Shown in pieces: positions 61,248 through 64,000 of a DNA stretch of 64,000 nucleotides. The notes beneath the pieces were generated by a model. That model saw nothing but the letters and a program-made list of their open reading frames with translations, did not search any database and had not been told where the DNA came from. The translations under genes and the position numbers were made by a program. Position 1 is the first letter of the stretch; each line of letters opens with the position of its first letter. Origin of the DNA: Phoronis australis (Eukaryota > Phoronida > Phoronidae); the NCBI GenBank assembly GCA_002633005.1, contig NMRA01000006.1, positions 1,975,469 to 2,039,468 of the forward strand, given 5' to 3'.

Positions 61248-62394
61248 TTTATTTGAGTGTTGAAAAAACAAAGTTAAGACTGAGAGATGATTCACTTTTT
61301 AATATTAATCACATACTGACTACGTACAATTCCACAATTTTGTGACAAACAACTACTGTCAGTAAAACTCTCACACTGGCCCTCCCTTATGAGTTTCTAT
61401 GTAGATAACTGAACACATAGGTATGATACAGTCCAAACTGTTCGTAGACCATCCCACACACTGTAATGAGGTGATGTGGACTTCTTGTTCTGTACAAATA
61501 TTTCCACACCAAACCTGCAATGCAAGAACAAGTATTCACATAAAAGGCAGTTTAAAAAAAGATTCATGTTATGACGGATCATTCACGTGTTGTCACCATT
61601 GGACGGGAAGGGGGAAAGATGACAGTTGATGACAATGCAAGCGGCAGTTCGACTTCACATGACGTAATCTGTGACGACGAACTCAGTACCTGGACAAGAG
61701 GGGGGAGGGTAAAAAGTGGCAAATTTTAAACGATGTAATATGTGAATGGTCCCTGAGCCAGTCAAGTTTTGACCGAGGAGAGTGGGTGAATGACTTTTTG
61801 AAAAAAATGAACGTCAAATTACTGAAACACAACACAGCTTGAATATAAGTGTTTCTGTCAGATTATATGTCCATTAAGATATTTCATCACTGACATAAAA
61901 GCTCAAGGTAAACCTCAGTATCATCCCAAAAAACAGGAATCCCTTAGGCAACCCACTAAGTAATGAATAACCTGAGTGAGAGCCTCGTAAACGGTGTCAC
62001 ATTCAATGCATGCTATTGGCTTACCCTGTCTATTTCCACCCGTCTAAAGCCAGTTTTATGAATATGTTAAGAAGGGCTCACACTTCGTGAGAAGTTCACC
62101 ATGACAGAGCCGTGATCAAGTATTTTTGTAACCTTATGACCAAATGAGCTCAAAATACAACTTATTGTGACACCGTCAATGTTGCCAAAATAATCCAATG
62201 CATATCATCGACCTGTGTCCAGTCAGTGCCACACTTTCGGGAAACACACAAAGAAAGTTGCTTCCATTAAGTATTCACTGACAGTTTATACAAGAATCTT
62301 AAAACAAACAAAACAAAAAAGCTTCAGCATCACAACCCAACCAACTTTCACATCCATTTGATGAAACAATACTACGAACAGGACTTACTAAGCA
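61248..62394 (-). other. Probable 3'UTR of the NDUFAB1-like gene
   Basis: The minus strand downstream of the NDUFAB1 stop codon has no further coding signal. An AATAAA signal is present on the minus strand (TTTATT at 61248-61253 on the plus strand). The 3'UTR could end there. Its length is inferred, and a shorter transcript is possible. Confidence 0.35.

Positions 62395-64000
<1,606 letters not shown>

Overview
This is eukaryotic nuclear DNA: spliced genes with GT-AG introns of a few hundred bases, AT-rich intergenic sequence, microsatellites, many small inverted-repeat elements and a 949-base assembly gap. The protein content points to an animal with motile cilia. The gene structure and repeats would suit a marine invertebrate such as an echinoderm or hemichordate, but nothing seen here fixes the phylum.

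Bases 1 to about 22,400 hold no gene I can support. This stretch is a mosaic of repeats: three families of short elements with terminal inverted repeats (A at 1-406 and 11090-11567; B at 3762-4194 and 8632-9405; C at 4414-4596 and 9591-9770), a satellite-like tandem array (4890-5570), a local tandem duplication (5995-6405), small fold-backs, a palindrome of about 3.4 kb (15870-19290), and a near-identical pair of about 200-base direct repeats on either side of the gap (19898-20846).

Bases 22,445-59,680 hold one large plus-strand gene, which I could assemble completely. It has 48 coding exons and 13,404 coding bases with every splice phase consistent, giving a predicted protein of 4,467 residues. 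It is an outer-arm axonemal dynein beta heavy chain of the DNAH9/DNAH11/DNAH17 class. The tail, linker, AAA1-AAA6, stalk with microtubule-binding domain and C-terminal domain are all present, and the four P-loops of AAA1-AAA4 are intact. A likely promoter (RFX X-box-like motif next to a YY1-like motif) and a non-coding first exon lie about 0.6 kb upstream of the start codon.

Bases 59,700-64,000 contain the tail of a convergent minus-strand gene. Its last coding exon (62395-62486) encodes the C-terminus of the mitochondrial acyl carrier protein NDUFAB1. The rest of that gene must lie beyond the window.

The most unusual observations are within or near the dynein gene. Intron 31 carries about four tandem copies of the 3' splice site plus the start of exon 32. 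Intron 42 carries degenerate copies of the end of exon 42 and its donor. Upstream, one arm of the large palindrome contains two abutting, nearly perfect hairpins that the other arm lacks. I did not find a convincing new molecular system; the novelty is structural.
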